A stretch of 64,000 nucleotides of DNA. Source: Torreya grandis (Eukaryota; Streptophyta; Pinopsida; Cupressales; Taxaceae). The stretch spans positions 814,001 to 878,000 of the forward strand of contig JARHVA010002126.1 of the NCBI GenBank assembly GCA_037957365.1. Reading direction: 5' to 3'. Of the stretch, positions 47,408-59,760 are shown piece by piece. Within the stretch, counting starts at the first letter, position 1; each line of letters begins with the position of its first letter. The notes under the pieces are model-generated. The model searched no databases. It saw only the letters and a list, made by a program, of their open reading frames with translations, and was not told where the DNA came from. Made by a program: the position numbers and the translations under genes.

Positions 47408-48494
47408 ATCTTTGCATCCTCTATTTTTTCTTATCACTTTGGTTGGCTAATATTTTTGTGCCTTTCCATTTAGTTGCCCATTGGGATATGAATTTTGTTG
47501 CATGATATTTTATGAAATTTAATTAATATTTTTTATTTAATCCTTTATTAATATTTTTAGTTGATTAAAGTTGTTTAACACTCTGTCATTCCTTGTGATC
47601 AATTTGATATTTTGTTTTTGGATTGTGATCCCATTCCAATATTTTTTGAATTTGATTAAAATTAGAGATATATAATATTGTATTAAATTAATATAAAACA
47701 CTTTGAAATTAGAAAAATAATAATAATGTACACACTTTGCATGATCAAGAGCTAAATTAGTAACTCTCATGTGGAAAAAAATACCAAAAAACTTTCCAAA
47801 AATAATAATAATATTGCATGCACTTTATGTGATTAAAAGCAAAAGTAGTAACTTGTATCTAGAAGCAATTAGGCAATGACCTATGATCAATCAAATATGT
47901 AAATGCATAACCATTTAAGAGATTAACTTCTTGGACTGAATAAGTAGATAAGTGAGTTTTATATATAGTTAGTTATCCACTGTAATGGGTATTTATGGAG
48001 AAAAGGATTGAATAATGCTAGGGTTTGTGATCCAACATGGTTTTAAGAGACTGATCGTAATGATGGCTTAGAGGAAAATGGTGACAACAATAGAGTTGGC
48101 ATTGGGAGTTTTGATGGGCATATAGATGGAAATATAGCATAGAAATAAGGACTTCACATATTTGGCCATATGCTTATTAAATGTTAAAGGTGATGGCTAA
48201 AAAGGATGAGTGCACTACTCTAGATGAAGTTAATGAGCCTTGTGGAAGGCTCAATGGGATTGTAGAGAGTTTTAGGATTTATGGTCTAGGATGTGACATT
48301 GACTATGATTTATGCTATAAAATTGAAGCTAGTGGTTTAGGAATATTCAAGTAGGTAGTTACTGCTAACATCCAAGTGTATCCATCTAGCAAGAATAAAT
48401 ATATTCCTTTCTATTACTGTAGGGATTTCTACAAAAACCAAATTATCTCTGACCTTGGTAACTGAGCATCTTTAGACTTGGTTCTTTAGAAGTC
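47408..48494. other. unassigned DNA between the two gypsy elements
   Basis: No gene is supported. A plus-strand stretch at about 48180-48480 has few stops and reads like decayed coding sequence (GRLNGIVESFRIYGLG), but I cannot assign it. Confidence 0.4.
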
Positions 48495-49886
48495 CCTTTC
48501 AATGAATTTCTACTTATTATTAGAAAAGGGAAAAGAAGAAACTAAGTACGGGTATGGTTAAAAACCCCATTTGATTGTATGTGCATGGAATCAGAAGATT
48601 GTGAAGAGCTCTTCTTTGGTTTGGAAGGATGACTTGCAGATAAGAAAACACTAAAGCAAATTTGTTTGTTAGACAAATAGTTGAGTGGATTGCCTAGCGA
48701 TAACTAGATCCTAGAAGCAAGAGATTTCTTAGGGGCTATCAATCCACATGTTTTAAATAATTAAATTTATAAAAAAAAGGAATGTACTTGCATCAATAAT
48801 AAAAAAATTAATGATATCAAATATAAGAATACTTGCTTAAGAAATAGACTAGAAATGATTAAATTAGCAATAAACTCATTAATACTAGTGCTAAATGGAT
48901 GGGGTATGCTTTAGAAAATTAGACAGGGGTCTGTGAATAGACAAGAACACAAAAATTCAGGTTTGATTGGGTGTAGGTAGGTGAAATTACCTTGCTATTT
49001 TTTAGTACCATAGTGACCATTGATGGTTGGGGTGATCGTCAGTGGTTGGGATGACCATCGGTGGTCAAGGTGACCGTTGGTGGTTGGACAAACCATCAAC
49101 GATTGAGAGAACCATCTATGGTTACTATGTATGGATCTAGGTTGGTAAAAAGGCCGATTAACAAGATCCAAAAGATGGATTATGAGAGATGGGTAAGACC
49201 TAAGTTGATTGCAAAATGGAAATAAAGTAAATGAATACTGAGAAACAATTACTTGTATTACCAGAAGTTGATTGGGTGAATGGTTGAGATAGTTGACCTG
49301 TTGGTGGAATCTAGCTCAATTTTGACAGAGTAATGGTCCCTAAGAACTTGGTGGAGAGGCAATGGTAAATTGACTCTCTGATATGATTATTGGATTGATA
49401 GATTTCTTATGATGATTGAATCTCAAGAAATAAACTCCTAGATACACAAGCTCTTGATAACAATTACAAATCCATTTCACCTCTCTGTTCCTCTCTTTTT
49501 ATATGCAAGGCAAGAGAGTTGCAACATCATGTCAACTAGGCCTCTTAATTATAACTCACTCATGTAATGGCTCTCACATAATGAGGGCAATTTATTTTTA
49601 TAAAATCAAGGTGGGTAATTTTTCATGTTCTTGGTTAAGGAGGTGGACCTTGACTATCAACGGTGAAGGTGACCATCATCAGTCAACTTGATCGTCAGTG
49701 ATCAAGGGTGAAGGGTAAAATAGGTAAAATCTAGGGTAAGGGTTAGGTTAAGTTAGTTAAGTTAAAATGATTGCAAGTTAGGTTAGGCTCGGGGTTAGAG
49801 GGTTAAATGGTCCCGAAGGGATCCTAAGGCGATCCAGGGGAAATATGACATTCAAAATTATAGTGTGTAGATTTTTGGTGTCTACA
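48495..49886 (-). repeat. 3' LTR of the second element
   Basis: Left copy. It aligns with 57609-58950 with frequent substitutions. It contains tandem GACCATCGGTGGTC-like units at 49013-49125 and 49647-49700. Its left terminus has CC where the partner has TG, so the exact end is uncertain by a few bases. Confidence 0.8.
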
Positions 49887-49901
49887 TTTCCCCCTTTTGT
49901 T
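49887..49901 (-). other. polypurine tract of the second element
   Basis: Minus strand AACAAAAGGGGGAAA directly abuts the LTR start at 49886. Confidence 0.8.
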
Positions 49902-50391
49902 ATGTGGTCTGGAATCAATTAGTTTCAAAACAAAAACTAATGTTAGTCAAAGGTCTATTGATAGCCCTGAGTATGGGAGGAGGTGTTCTCCCTCAAACTA
50001 GGAGGTGATGAGGTAAAGTAGAATAAGGTGTGGGTTTGATAAGGTGGGTGAGGGTGATGATGAAAGTGAATGTTATGAACATGTTTGAGAGGTTGGGCAC
50101 TAAGGCACAAATAAGCACGTGAAGTATGACAATAGCCAAGATCGTGAAAAGATAAGGTTGTCATATTTGATAATAATAAAGGTCAGTGTTAGGATGACAA
50201 ATGCCCAGTGTATTGCATGACCACATTTAGGTGTGGTGATTGGGTATACATGTTAGTCTCCTAGATAAGGTTAGTGTTTTTATGGGTATCTAAGGTAGGA
50301 AGTGTTCTCATGGAAAACACAAATGGGTCAAGTATCATAGGTATCCAAGGTAGGAAGTACTCCTGAGAAGACATAAGTAGGATAGGTAAAC

Positions 50392-51279
50392 ATGAGGTGG
50401 CATAAGTTTAAAAAGGGTCAACATGGCAATGTTGTTTTTGTGATCAAAGGACTAGGCAAAAAGTGTCGTAAAACACATACTAATTGGGTTGAAATGAACC
50501 AAAAACTAGGGATGAGGTTTGGTGGGATAAGGGTAATCTCCATGGGTGGGTTTGGGATTGTGGGAGATGTGTTCTAGAGGTTGTATGTTGAATTTTTGAG
50601 GTGGGCCCTCTATAGCCATCATACATTGTCATTACAAAGTTGGAGATGGATCTATGGGAGGAGAGAGGGTGAGACTAAGCTCATCCCATTTAATAGAGTT
50701 TGGAGGTATTACAGCCTAGTGTAGGGGATCCCAAGTCTATTCTTGAGGTACAAGAGGGAGGATGTAAAGTTTTTGTTACCTGAGCCATAACTAGAGGAGG
50801 TGGTCCTAGATCATGAGGAGCTACCTATTAGAGAAAGGACTGATTATGCTAGTTTTATTATTAGCTATGCGACATGGTACCAGGTACTTTATGTAGTGGC
50901 TAATTTTGGGTGGGATGATTAGGGCCGATAGGCTATGGATGTGGATCTAGATGGTGTACAGGCATAGGGCAGTGACCCTGATGAGTAGGTAGGAGTAGCA
51001 CTAGCTTCTGCATAAGCATATATTGAAATATTACAAGGATATGTGGCCATATTATAGGCTTATATCATGACATTATAGGGTCAAATTTCCACCTTGATAG
51101 GTGAGAGAGATCAGGTGAGGACCTCTCTAGGTTTGGTGACCCAAAAGATGGAAACATTGAGGTAGAGGGTAGGAGCCACGACAACACTAGTAGGTGGGCC
51201 ACTAAATACGATCCCTATGGCACAGTATTTGGCCATAGTGGAGGAGCTGAGGTATGATGAGGCCATCATTCTGACATAG
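50392..51279 (+). pseudogene. plant-mobile-domain ORF, antisense to the second element
   Basis: One plus-strand frame, broken by stops that are mostly TAG, matches the C-terminal two thirds of the antisense ORF at 42668-44320. Paired blocks: DVF-stop-RLYV with DIIWRPYLV; SWRWIYGRREGE with SLRWVRGR; ETKLIPFNRVW with ELE-stop-IPIERV; a coiled-coil stretch; and GPLNTIPMAQYLAIVEELRY with GPLQTISLVRYSDVLDEIAY. The N-terminal mobile-domain motifs are not recognisable upstream, so this copy is truncated or more diverged there. Conservation of frame and tail in two LTR families says this ORF was once selected. Confidence 0.7.
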
Positions 51280-53058
51280 TGTCCATAAAAGCCTTGATGG
51301 GGTAAGTATAGATCCAGCTTAGTAGGCGGGGCCTCTATGGCAACTCCAGGTTAAAGGGTTGCTTTAGTGGGGGAATAAATAGGTATCCTAGAAGGATAGG
51401 CACTAGATGGAAATGGTAGTGTGGTGGAGCCGATGGTAGTGGTGCCCCAGGGGCATGATATGTTATGTTATGACATATAGATATAGATGTACATGATTTT
51501 GATATCAACATATTTGTCAAAGTAGTGAGATGTACATGCAATGAGAGAGAGGATATACATTACCACATGTATTATTTATTTTGATGACATGATGTATATT
51601 TGACTTACGATATATATATGTGGTATTTGATTATGCTCATGTTCATAGTTTGACTTAAATTTTGTATTTATTACTCATTATGTGATGTTTACATTGCTCA
51701 TAGATTATGCTTATGATATGGTTGTGTAGACATTGATATATGCTTAGCTAGGTATGAGATGTTTTGGGTTTATAGTTATGCTTCTTGATTGCTTACAACA
51801 TGCTAATTTTGAATGAGTATTTGGATTTCATTATATTTAGACATGTGGTGGAAAATGGTTGATCATGTTAATTGCTTATGGATTTGATTATCATGCTTGG
51901 TATGGTTATGCTTATGGTCAATGTTTATGCTTAGGGTTAATGTTTATGAGCAAACACATGAGGTGGTTTAATTAACAACACTAGATGGAAGAATAAAGAA
52001 CATAACCAAGAGACCAATGTCATAATGGAAATAACAACTAGTCATGATAGGATAAGAAGAGGGCACGATGCTTCTTCTTTGACAAGGACTAGAATAAAAC
52101 CAAAGTTGGATAGGCTTACTGAACATAAGCCCTTCGAATGCTTTGCATTAGCATTTTTTAGTTGGTTAAAAGGTGTCTTGAACACATATTGTCAAGTAAG
52201 CTCAAGAATCCCGAGCATATAGTGTAAAGGGCAGATGGGTGAAAATGGAACCTTGTTGTGAGACTAGCATGCGTCTTCTGTACATAACCCAAGAACCAAT
52301 ATAAGCAAGCCTATGTCAAAACTATGTAGATTGATCGATGTGGGAAGTCTACTTGTGAAATTCGATTGTGATTTCCACCTTATCTTGATGTTTGAGAGCT
52401 AGTTGTGGCTTTCAAGATTAGTTTGTTTTTTCTATGATTTTGATGATGGGTCCTTTACTGATTATCATATATGGGAAGTTGATCGATGTGAGAAGCTTCC
52501 AAGAAATTGTTATGCTTTTGATAAATGCTTACTAAACCATCCTTTGAGGGAGTGGTCTAATTTTATGTGATTTGTTCAAGGCTTTGTGATAGTTTTCCTT
52601 CAAGGGAGTAGTCTACCTTACATTTGTGCAATTTTAGATATGTTTATGCAATTGTCCTTCAAGGGAGCAATTTATGAATGCTTAGGAATGACCCAAGATT
52701 GTTATTGGTGTGTATTTTTCTTATTTATTGCTTTGACTTTTCTTGGCATAAACTTGCTTAGGATATCTTAGTGGATCACCTTTATGAAGGAAAAACTAAA
52801 ATCACAAAAAGGTTGATCAGGTGTAAAAGAGGTTTAGGTGACAAAGATCATGGGGATCCATCCTGAAAGGGGTGGAAAGTAGCATGAGAACCATGCCATG
52901 GGTAGAGTCATGGTACCCATTGTTCAAGATTAGGATATGATTATGACAAATAATCACATTATTCATTTTCAATTGATTACCCCTAAAATAGGGAGATTAA
53001 ATGTGGGTGGATAGCAAGGGACGAGCTTAAGTTAAATAAAAGGTGAACTTGATCCTTC
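51280..53058 (-). other. 3' untranslated region of the second element
   Basis: Non-coding between the antisense ORF and pol. It contains the three-unit repeat at 52537-52672 (GTCCTTCAAGGGAGCAAT and variants), the reverse complement of the repeat at 40971-41092. Confidence 0.6.
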
Positions 53059-56000
53059 TTAACAAAAGAATGAACATAGATGTGAAGCATTGAGGGGTTC
53101 AGGTTTTAGGTGACCTTCAAGAGAAGACAACCAGTAATCTCATGATCCATACTTGTGGATTATGATATAGTGTCCAAGCTAATTGAAAGCAAACTTTACC
53201 CACTTGATTTTCTCCATGTTAGTGACATGTTGATTTTCCTTTAGGATGAGGTCTCCAATATTAAATTCTCACACTTTAAGGTGTTTGTTATAAGTACACT
53301 TGACACATTATTGATAGACATGAAGGTGAGTAATGGGTACTAAACAATGCTCATGAAGTAGCTCGAGTTGGGATAAATGATGATGATGATGATAATCACT
53401 CTTAGAAACAAGATCTTACAAAGAGATGAGATTTGGAATTCAAGAGGAAAGAAAACATCTGCTCCAAACACAAAAGAGAAAGTGGTGGCACCCATAGGGG
53501 TTCTAATACTATTATGATATTCCCATAGGGTGAAGGGGATGTGTAAATGCCAATCCCAACTAGATACATTGACCATTTTAGTTAGCATGTTATTAAAAGT
53601 TTTGTTAGAGGCTTTTGCCTATCCATTTGATTAAGGGAAATAAGGTGAGGAGAGGCTTAAATTAATGCCAAATGTGTCACATAGACACTGAACTTGCTTT
53701 TTCTTAAAGGATTTACCATTGTCGATGATAATATTATGAGGAACATCGAAGCGGTAGATGATATGATGGTTGATAAAGTTAACAATATTTTTTGCTTTGG
53801 TTGAGTCTAGAGGAATAACCTCTACCCACTTGGTAAAATATTTGGTCATGTGGATGATAGAATGGGGACATTTCAAGGAATGGGGATTAATTTCATTGAT
53901 GAGGTCTAGACCTCATTAGGGAAAGGGCTAGAAATTGGTAAAAAAGTGAAGACTATGGCTGGGTACATGATGTAATTTAGCATGTTGTTGGCATTTAACA
54001 CACTTTTTCACATAATCATAACAATTTTAGTTAAGGGTAGGCCAATAATTATTGAGACAAAGGATGTGCTTAGCTACAATGAATCCACTAAAGTGTCCCC
54101 CACATCTGCCATCATGCATTTCCTTGATAGCATGAGAGGCTTTGAGACTATGTAGGCAACAAAAGATGAGGCCATCAAAGCCATGTTTATATAGAATTCT
54201 TCCCTTAATGGTATAGCATGAGGTAATCTAGATAAATGATCTTTAAGCATTCTTGGAGAGACTAGAAAAAACTATGCCAAGGTTGAGATAGTCGAAGGTT
54301 TGCTAATACCAAAGGTCAGGTTGGGTCTCCTCCACATTGAAAATGATATGAGAATCTAGTTTGACATAGAAAGGTTGGGTAATCCTATGGTTAATTATAG
54401 ACAACATAGATTTTGAGGGTGTGGATGGTATTTGAGAGGCCAGGGAAGCCATGGTGTTGATAAACTTGTTGGTAGATCACAGGGTCAAATGGATGTGATA
54501 ATGCTCAAATGATGGTAACATTTTATCAACTAGTTGTTTGTACTATTATAGAACATCATTATTACACTGATAGGAGTCATTGATTTGATTGACCATAAGT
54601 TGGGAGTCACCAAAGATGTTGATCATTTTGACTCTTAGGGCTAAGGTAGTATGAAGGCTTATTATTAGGGCTCCGTACTTAGCCATATTATTGGTACATT
54701 AAATCAATATTGAAGGACAAAGGTAGAGGCTCTCCATTAAAGGGAATAAGGATGATACCTAATCTTTCACCACATTGAAACTTTGATCCATCAAAAAACA
54801 CGGTGACTTGATAGGTGAAATCTACCTGAGAGATCATCATGATGGACTCGTCAGGGAACTCAAGAGGAGGAGGTCGGTTATCTGTTAAAGGTGCCTTAGC
54901 CAATTGGTCGGCAATGACTTGCCCCTTAATTAAATTAAACTAAAGGAACTGAAGATCAAACTCTACTTAGAGCATGAGCCACTTGGCCATATGCTATTTT
55001 TGGTATGGCTTAGAGTGCATGTACTTGAGTGGGTCAGTGTTGGTTATGACATAGGTTTTATGGTTAAGAAGGTAGTGGTGAAGTTTGGTGGTCACAAAGA
55101 TTAAAGCTAAGAAATCTTTTTTAGTATGGGTGTACCGAGTATTGGACTCTACAAGCATGTGGATAATGTAGTATATAACTTGTTCTTTATGCTATTCACC
55201 TCAATGAGCAAGCATTGCCTCTAAGGAATGGTCAGTGGCAGAGATATATAGGTATAAAGGTTGGTCATCCTTAGGAAAGATGAGGATAAGTAGAGATAAA
55301 ATGTACTTTTTAATCGAATCAAAGGCTTTTTGACAATAACTATTCCACTTGAAAGAGGCATCCTTCTTCAGAAGGTGGTGGAAGGGTTGGCATCGGTCTA
55401 AAAGCTAGGAAATGAAATGATAAATGGATTAAAGTTTTCTATACAAGCTACTGAGTTGCTTAAGGTTGATAGGAGTAAGCATGTCGAGGATTGCCTTGAT
55501 CTTGGTGGGATCAACTTTGATTCCATGAAGGGAGACAATGAAACCAAGAAGCTTGCTTCACAAGACCCCAAAAATGCATTTCTTGGGGTTCAGGTGGACA
55601 TAGTAATGGATAAGGTGTTCAAAGATGATCTTAAGAATATCTAAGAGATCTTTTTGAAGTTTGTATTTTTTTAGAAGATCATCCACATAGTCCTTGATAA
55701 TCTTATGGATAAGGTCATAAAACATATAGGTCATGGCATGTTGGTAGGTTGCACCAATGTTCTTTAGTCCAAAGGGCATGCTTCTGTAGAAGAAGGTTCC
55801 CCAATGGGTGGTAAAGGGGGTTTTGTGTTGATCTTTGGGAGTAATTAAGATTTGGTTATAACTCGAGAACCCGTTCATGAGAAATAACATATCGTGGCTA
55901 GTTGTAAGATCAATAAGTTGGTCAATGCTTGGTAGAGGAAAGTTATCCTTGGAGCAAGTGAGGTTAAGGTCATGAAAGTCCACATAAATGTGTAATCCCC

Positions 56001-57300
56001 CTATGGATTTGGTGATAGGTACAACATTTGAGACCCATTAGGGGTAGTCAATGGGTAAAATAAAGTTGATAGATAAAAGATGTTGAAACTCTTATTTGAT
56101 GAGAAGGGCTATGCAGGGATGCATGCATCAGAGCTTTTGCTTAATATGTTTGGCATCATAGTGAGTGACTATGTTATGGGTATCAATGACTGGGTCAATT
56201 CTAGGCATATCATTATAATACCAATTGAAGGCTATGCTATGGTCTTTAAGGAAAGAGGGGAAGTCCCAAAGCTCCTCGGTATTCAATGATTGGCTAATTT
56301 TGACAATACGAGGAATTTTCGAAGTACCCAAGTTGGTATTCATGGTGGATTCATTCAACATGGTCGAGATCTTAGGAGGAAGGGATTTGTGGATCAAAGA
56401 ATCTAGGGCACCAAGATAGGTGAGAATAGAATCATCATCCTATGACTAGATAGTGTTAATGGTATGAGAGTCGTCTCCTATCATCTCAGGATGGGTCAAA
56501 GGGATGGTTATGGTTTCCCACTCCTTTTGATAATTCAAGAGTTCAAGGATGATCATGTTGACAAAAAAAATGTTAGGTCGGATGATGTCATCATCCTCAT
56601 ACGTAAGTGAAGATGAGGTTGGTGAGAAAGGGTAATCTTCTTCACCAATGGTAACAGTGGGTTGTTTGGATTTCTTCTTATTAGGTAAGATGAAAATAAG
56701 TTTGTGTTCCTTGTGTGGTTTCCTAATTTTGATGGCGACCACATCATGTGGGCCATGCTCATACCACCCAAGATCGAAGCCTTCCAAGCACATCGATGGA
56801 GGTATGTTTTGGCGAAGCTCAATTTATCTAGGTGAGAGAAATTGGCGATGAATGGTCAAGGTGGAAGAGAGGTGGTAGAAGCACTAAGGGACTTGTCAAG
56901 TACCCCATAGAAAAAATGGGTTTCATAGTGGGAAGGTCTAAAGGAAACAAAAGTTCTAACATTGGGGTCATATCCTAGCTGGTTGGTGAGTTGTCCATAC
57001 TCGTATGGAGTAGGGAAAGTGTCAAGGGATAAAAGGCAATATTCCCCTAGTGAAAGATGATATAACATTGATTTCAAAGGGTATGTGGTGGGGATTTGGT
57101 TTGAAGGGATAGAAGAACTAGTCAATGCCTCAATGGTAGAAGGGTATATGATATCCGCTTTGGTGATTGATGGTTGGGTTTTAGGCATTAAGGGTGTGCT
57201 GGATGGGGGTAGGAGGGCATCATTGGGGTAATAGATCATGTTATACTTCAAAAAGGGACTTGGGTCAGCTTGGATAGTGATGACATGTCCTTCATTCTAT
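53059..57300 (-). pseudogene. pol remnant: connector, RT, RNase H, archaeal RNase H, integrase
   Basis: Minus-strand order follows the 17.5-kb element. The connector is at 57290-56130 (LSLGEYCLLSLD near 57050; MLNESTMNTNLG near 56360). RT is at about 56100-55558, with FHDLNLTCSKDNFPLP and an intact YVDD. A decayed first RNase H lies at 55400-54950. The archaeal RNase H is at 54903-54480 (VTVFFDGSKFQCGE, then a decayed GDSQLMVNQI-like block near 54600). Integrase is at 54150-53059 (zinc region near 54110-53990, IIIDNGKSFKKKQ, LSLSSPYFP, and end LKPEPLNA to FFC and a stop). Numerous stops and some frame changes prevent expression. It has more frame damage than the 17.5-kb element and so is probably older. 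Confidence 0.8.
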
Positions 57301-57587
57301 CATCACCAAGAAAGGGTAAGGTTATAGCTAGGTGATGAAATCTTAGTCAGGCTTTGTCTTAAGTTTGTTTGATGTTTAATTGATTAAAGTGGTTTGGTTA
57401 AGTGTGTAAAACAAAGAGTGAAGCTACGATATATTACTTTGCTTTTAAGTTAAGCTATGTGAACTAAAATTTCAAGCAATCGATGTATGCACTTGATTTT
57501 AAGCCCAAAATAATATTTTGATTTCATTAATAAGCATATAATAGAGAGAGAATGCAATCAAACAAGAACCCAAGTAAAGACACAAGG

Positions 57588-57605
57588 GTCCCATCGATCA
57601 TGCCA
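57588..57605 (-). other. decayed primer-binding site of the second element
   Basis: On the minus strand TGGCATGATCGATGGGAC lies 3 nt after the LTR end. It matches TGGCACGCCCGGTGGGAC of the 17.5-kb element except for a few positions. Confidence 0.65.
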
Positions 57606-57608
57606 GAA

Positions 57609-58950
57609 TGTTTCAATGAATTTTTGCTAATTATTAGAAAAGGGAAAAGAAAAAAACAAAGTATAGGTATGGTTGAAAAACTTATTCGAGTGTATGTGCA
57701 TGGAATCAGAAGATTGTGAAGAGCTCTTCTTTGGCTTGGGATGATCACCTAAAGATAAGAAAGCACTAAAGCAATTTTTCTTGTTAGACAAATATTTGAG
57801 TGGATTGTCTAACGATAGCTAGATCCCGGAAGCAAGAACTTCTTCGGGGGTTGTGAATCCACACATTTTAAATAATTAAGTTTATAAAATAGAAAGGAAA
57901 GTACTTCCATCAATAATCAAAATATATATTGAAATCAAGTACAAGAATGTTTGCTTCAAAAATACACTAAAAATGATTAAATTACTGATAAACTAATTAA
58001 TACTAGTGCTAGATGGTTGGGGTATGCTTCAAAAAAAAAAAGACAGGGGTCTATGAATAGGTATGAACATAGAAAGTTAGTGTTTATTGGGTGTAGGTAG
58101 GTGAAATTAGCTTGCTAGTTTTTACTAGCACAATGACCATCGACGGTCAAAGTGACCATCAGTGGTTGAGACAACCGTTGACAGTTACTATGTATGGATC
58201 TGGGTTGGTAGCAAGGCTGATTAATGAGATCCAAAAGATGGATTTTGAGAGATGGGTAAGACCCAGGTTGATTATGAAATAGAAATAAAGTAAATGAATA
58301 CTGAGAAATAAGTACTTATCTTATCCAACGTTGATTGGGTGGATGGTTGAGATAGTTGACTTGTTGGTGGAATCTAGCTCAATTCTGGTAGAGTACTGAT
58401 ACTTTAGAACTTGTTGGAGAGGCGATGTAAAATTGAATCTCTGATATGATTGTTGGATTGTTGGATTGCTGATGGCAATTGACCTGCAAGAAAGAAACTC
58501 CTGGATGCATAAACTCTTGATAAAAATTACAGATCTATTTCACCTCTCTGCTCCTCTCTTCTTATAGGAAAGGCAAGAGAGTTGCAACAACACGTGAAAT
58601 GGGCCTTCTACTTATAACTCACTCATGTAATGGCTTGCACGTGGATGAAGGAAAGTTATTTTTAGAAAAATACGGTGGGTGAGTTTGCATGTTCTTGTTT
58701 AAGGTGGTGGACCCTGACTGTCGGTAGTCAAGGTGACCGTCAGCAGTCAACTTGATGGTCGGCGATCGAGGGTGAAGAGTAAAATAGGTAAAAGCTAGGG
58801 TAAAGGCTAGGTTAAGCCAGTTAAGTTAAATTGACTGCAGGTTAGGCTTGGCTAGGTGTTAGAGGATCGAATGGTCCTAAGGGGGTCCTAAGGCAATCCA
58901 GGGGAATTATGACATTCATAATCATGGTGTGCAAATTTTTGGTGTCTATA
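57609..58950 (-). repeat. 5' LTR of the second element
   Basis: Right copy. It carries tandem palindrome-like units at 58133-58186 (including TGACCATCGACGGTCA, one base from a perfect palindrome) and 58713-58768. Confidence 0.85.
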
Positions 58951-59289
58951 ATTGGATATACTTCTAAAGCAGATACTATTGAAGGTGTTGGTGAGCCACC
59001 CCATGAGGAGTAGTGTTCCCCTTCACAACCCATTGACTAATACTCCAAAAGCTTTTATGCAAGATGGCACTGGTTTCTTTGTGGGCAATGGTAATGTACA
59101 TGTGGTTTTTGTGGCAAAGATCTTTGTTCTTGAAATTCCAAATTCTTCCCTTATTTCTATGGGATCTAAGCTTAATCCTATAGAACTTATCATATAGTTA
59201 AAAAAAGTCTAGAACAATGTCACTGAGTCTTCCTTCTCCCTATTGAATAATTTTTTCCTTAGTTGTCTTCCATTTTGTTGCTAATAGAA

Positions 59290-59760
59290 TTTTTTCTGTG
59301 CTTTTGGGCCTTGGTTCTATGGCAGACATAGAGTCTTTTTCAACCCTTGGACCCCCTTCTTCGATCCTTCAATGACTAAATTTACATCAACTTCTATGTG
59401 GCTTATGGTGTACCATCTTCCACTGGTTATGAGAAATCTGGATTAGATCAAATTATTAGCAAATAACATGGGATTCTTTGTCAAATTAGATGGATATTTG
59501 TTGAGAAGTAGGTTTGTGAGAGTGTGTGTCTTGATGGATCTCTTCAAGCCTATTTTTCACTCAATTAAAATCGTGTCTTCTCTCGGTTCTTGGACTTAAT
59601 TTCTGAACATTAAGGGACACCCCTTTAGATGTTTTTGTTGCAATTGAATTGGGCATCAAGTTTCAATTTTGTCTTCTTAGGGTTCTTCAAATTTTAGACC
59701 ATAGAGATTTGGAGAAAGAAGGATGGCTCTCTTTATGTTAATTTCGTGTGATGTAATCAC
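59290..59760 (+). pseudogene. DUF4283 / zinc-knuckle remnant (plant LINE ORF1-like)
   Basis: The plus strand reads FFNPWTPFFDPS, LWCT/WLMVYHLPLVMRNLD, MGFFVKLDGYLLRSRFVRVC and VLMDLFKPIFHSIKI, then CFCCN-stop-IGHQ. This order (PWxP-FDP, a WxxxxxLP segment, a KLD strand, an FxRVxVxxDxxKP strand, then a CxxC...GH knuckle) is the DUF4283 plus CCHC arrangement of plant L1-type LINE ORF1 and related proteins. At least three stops break it. The second gypsy element ends only about 340 bp upstream and may have inserted into this LINE, but its left flank does not clearly continue the same protein. Confidence 0.65.

Larger units (their letters stand above)
48495..58950 (-). mobile_element. second Tat-type gypsy element, minus strand, gag and protease deleted
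   Basis: Direct repeats 48495-49886 and 57609-58950 are its LTRs. On the minus strand they start TGTAGACACC (TATAGACACC in the right copy), as in the 17.5-kb element. A PPT (AACAAAAGGGGGAAA) abuts the left LTR and a decayed PBS lies 3 nt inside the right LTR, which fixes the orientation. Homology to the other element starts just after protease, so only about 300 bp lie between PBS and pol: gag, the knuckles and protease are missing. No matching target duplication was found (AAGTC versus ATTGG). LTR body sequences differ from the 17.5-kb element, so it is a sister family. Confidence 0.85.
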
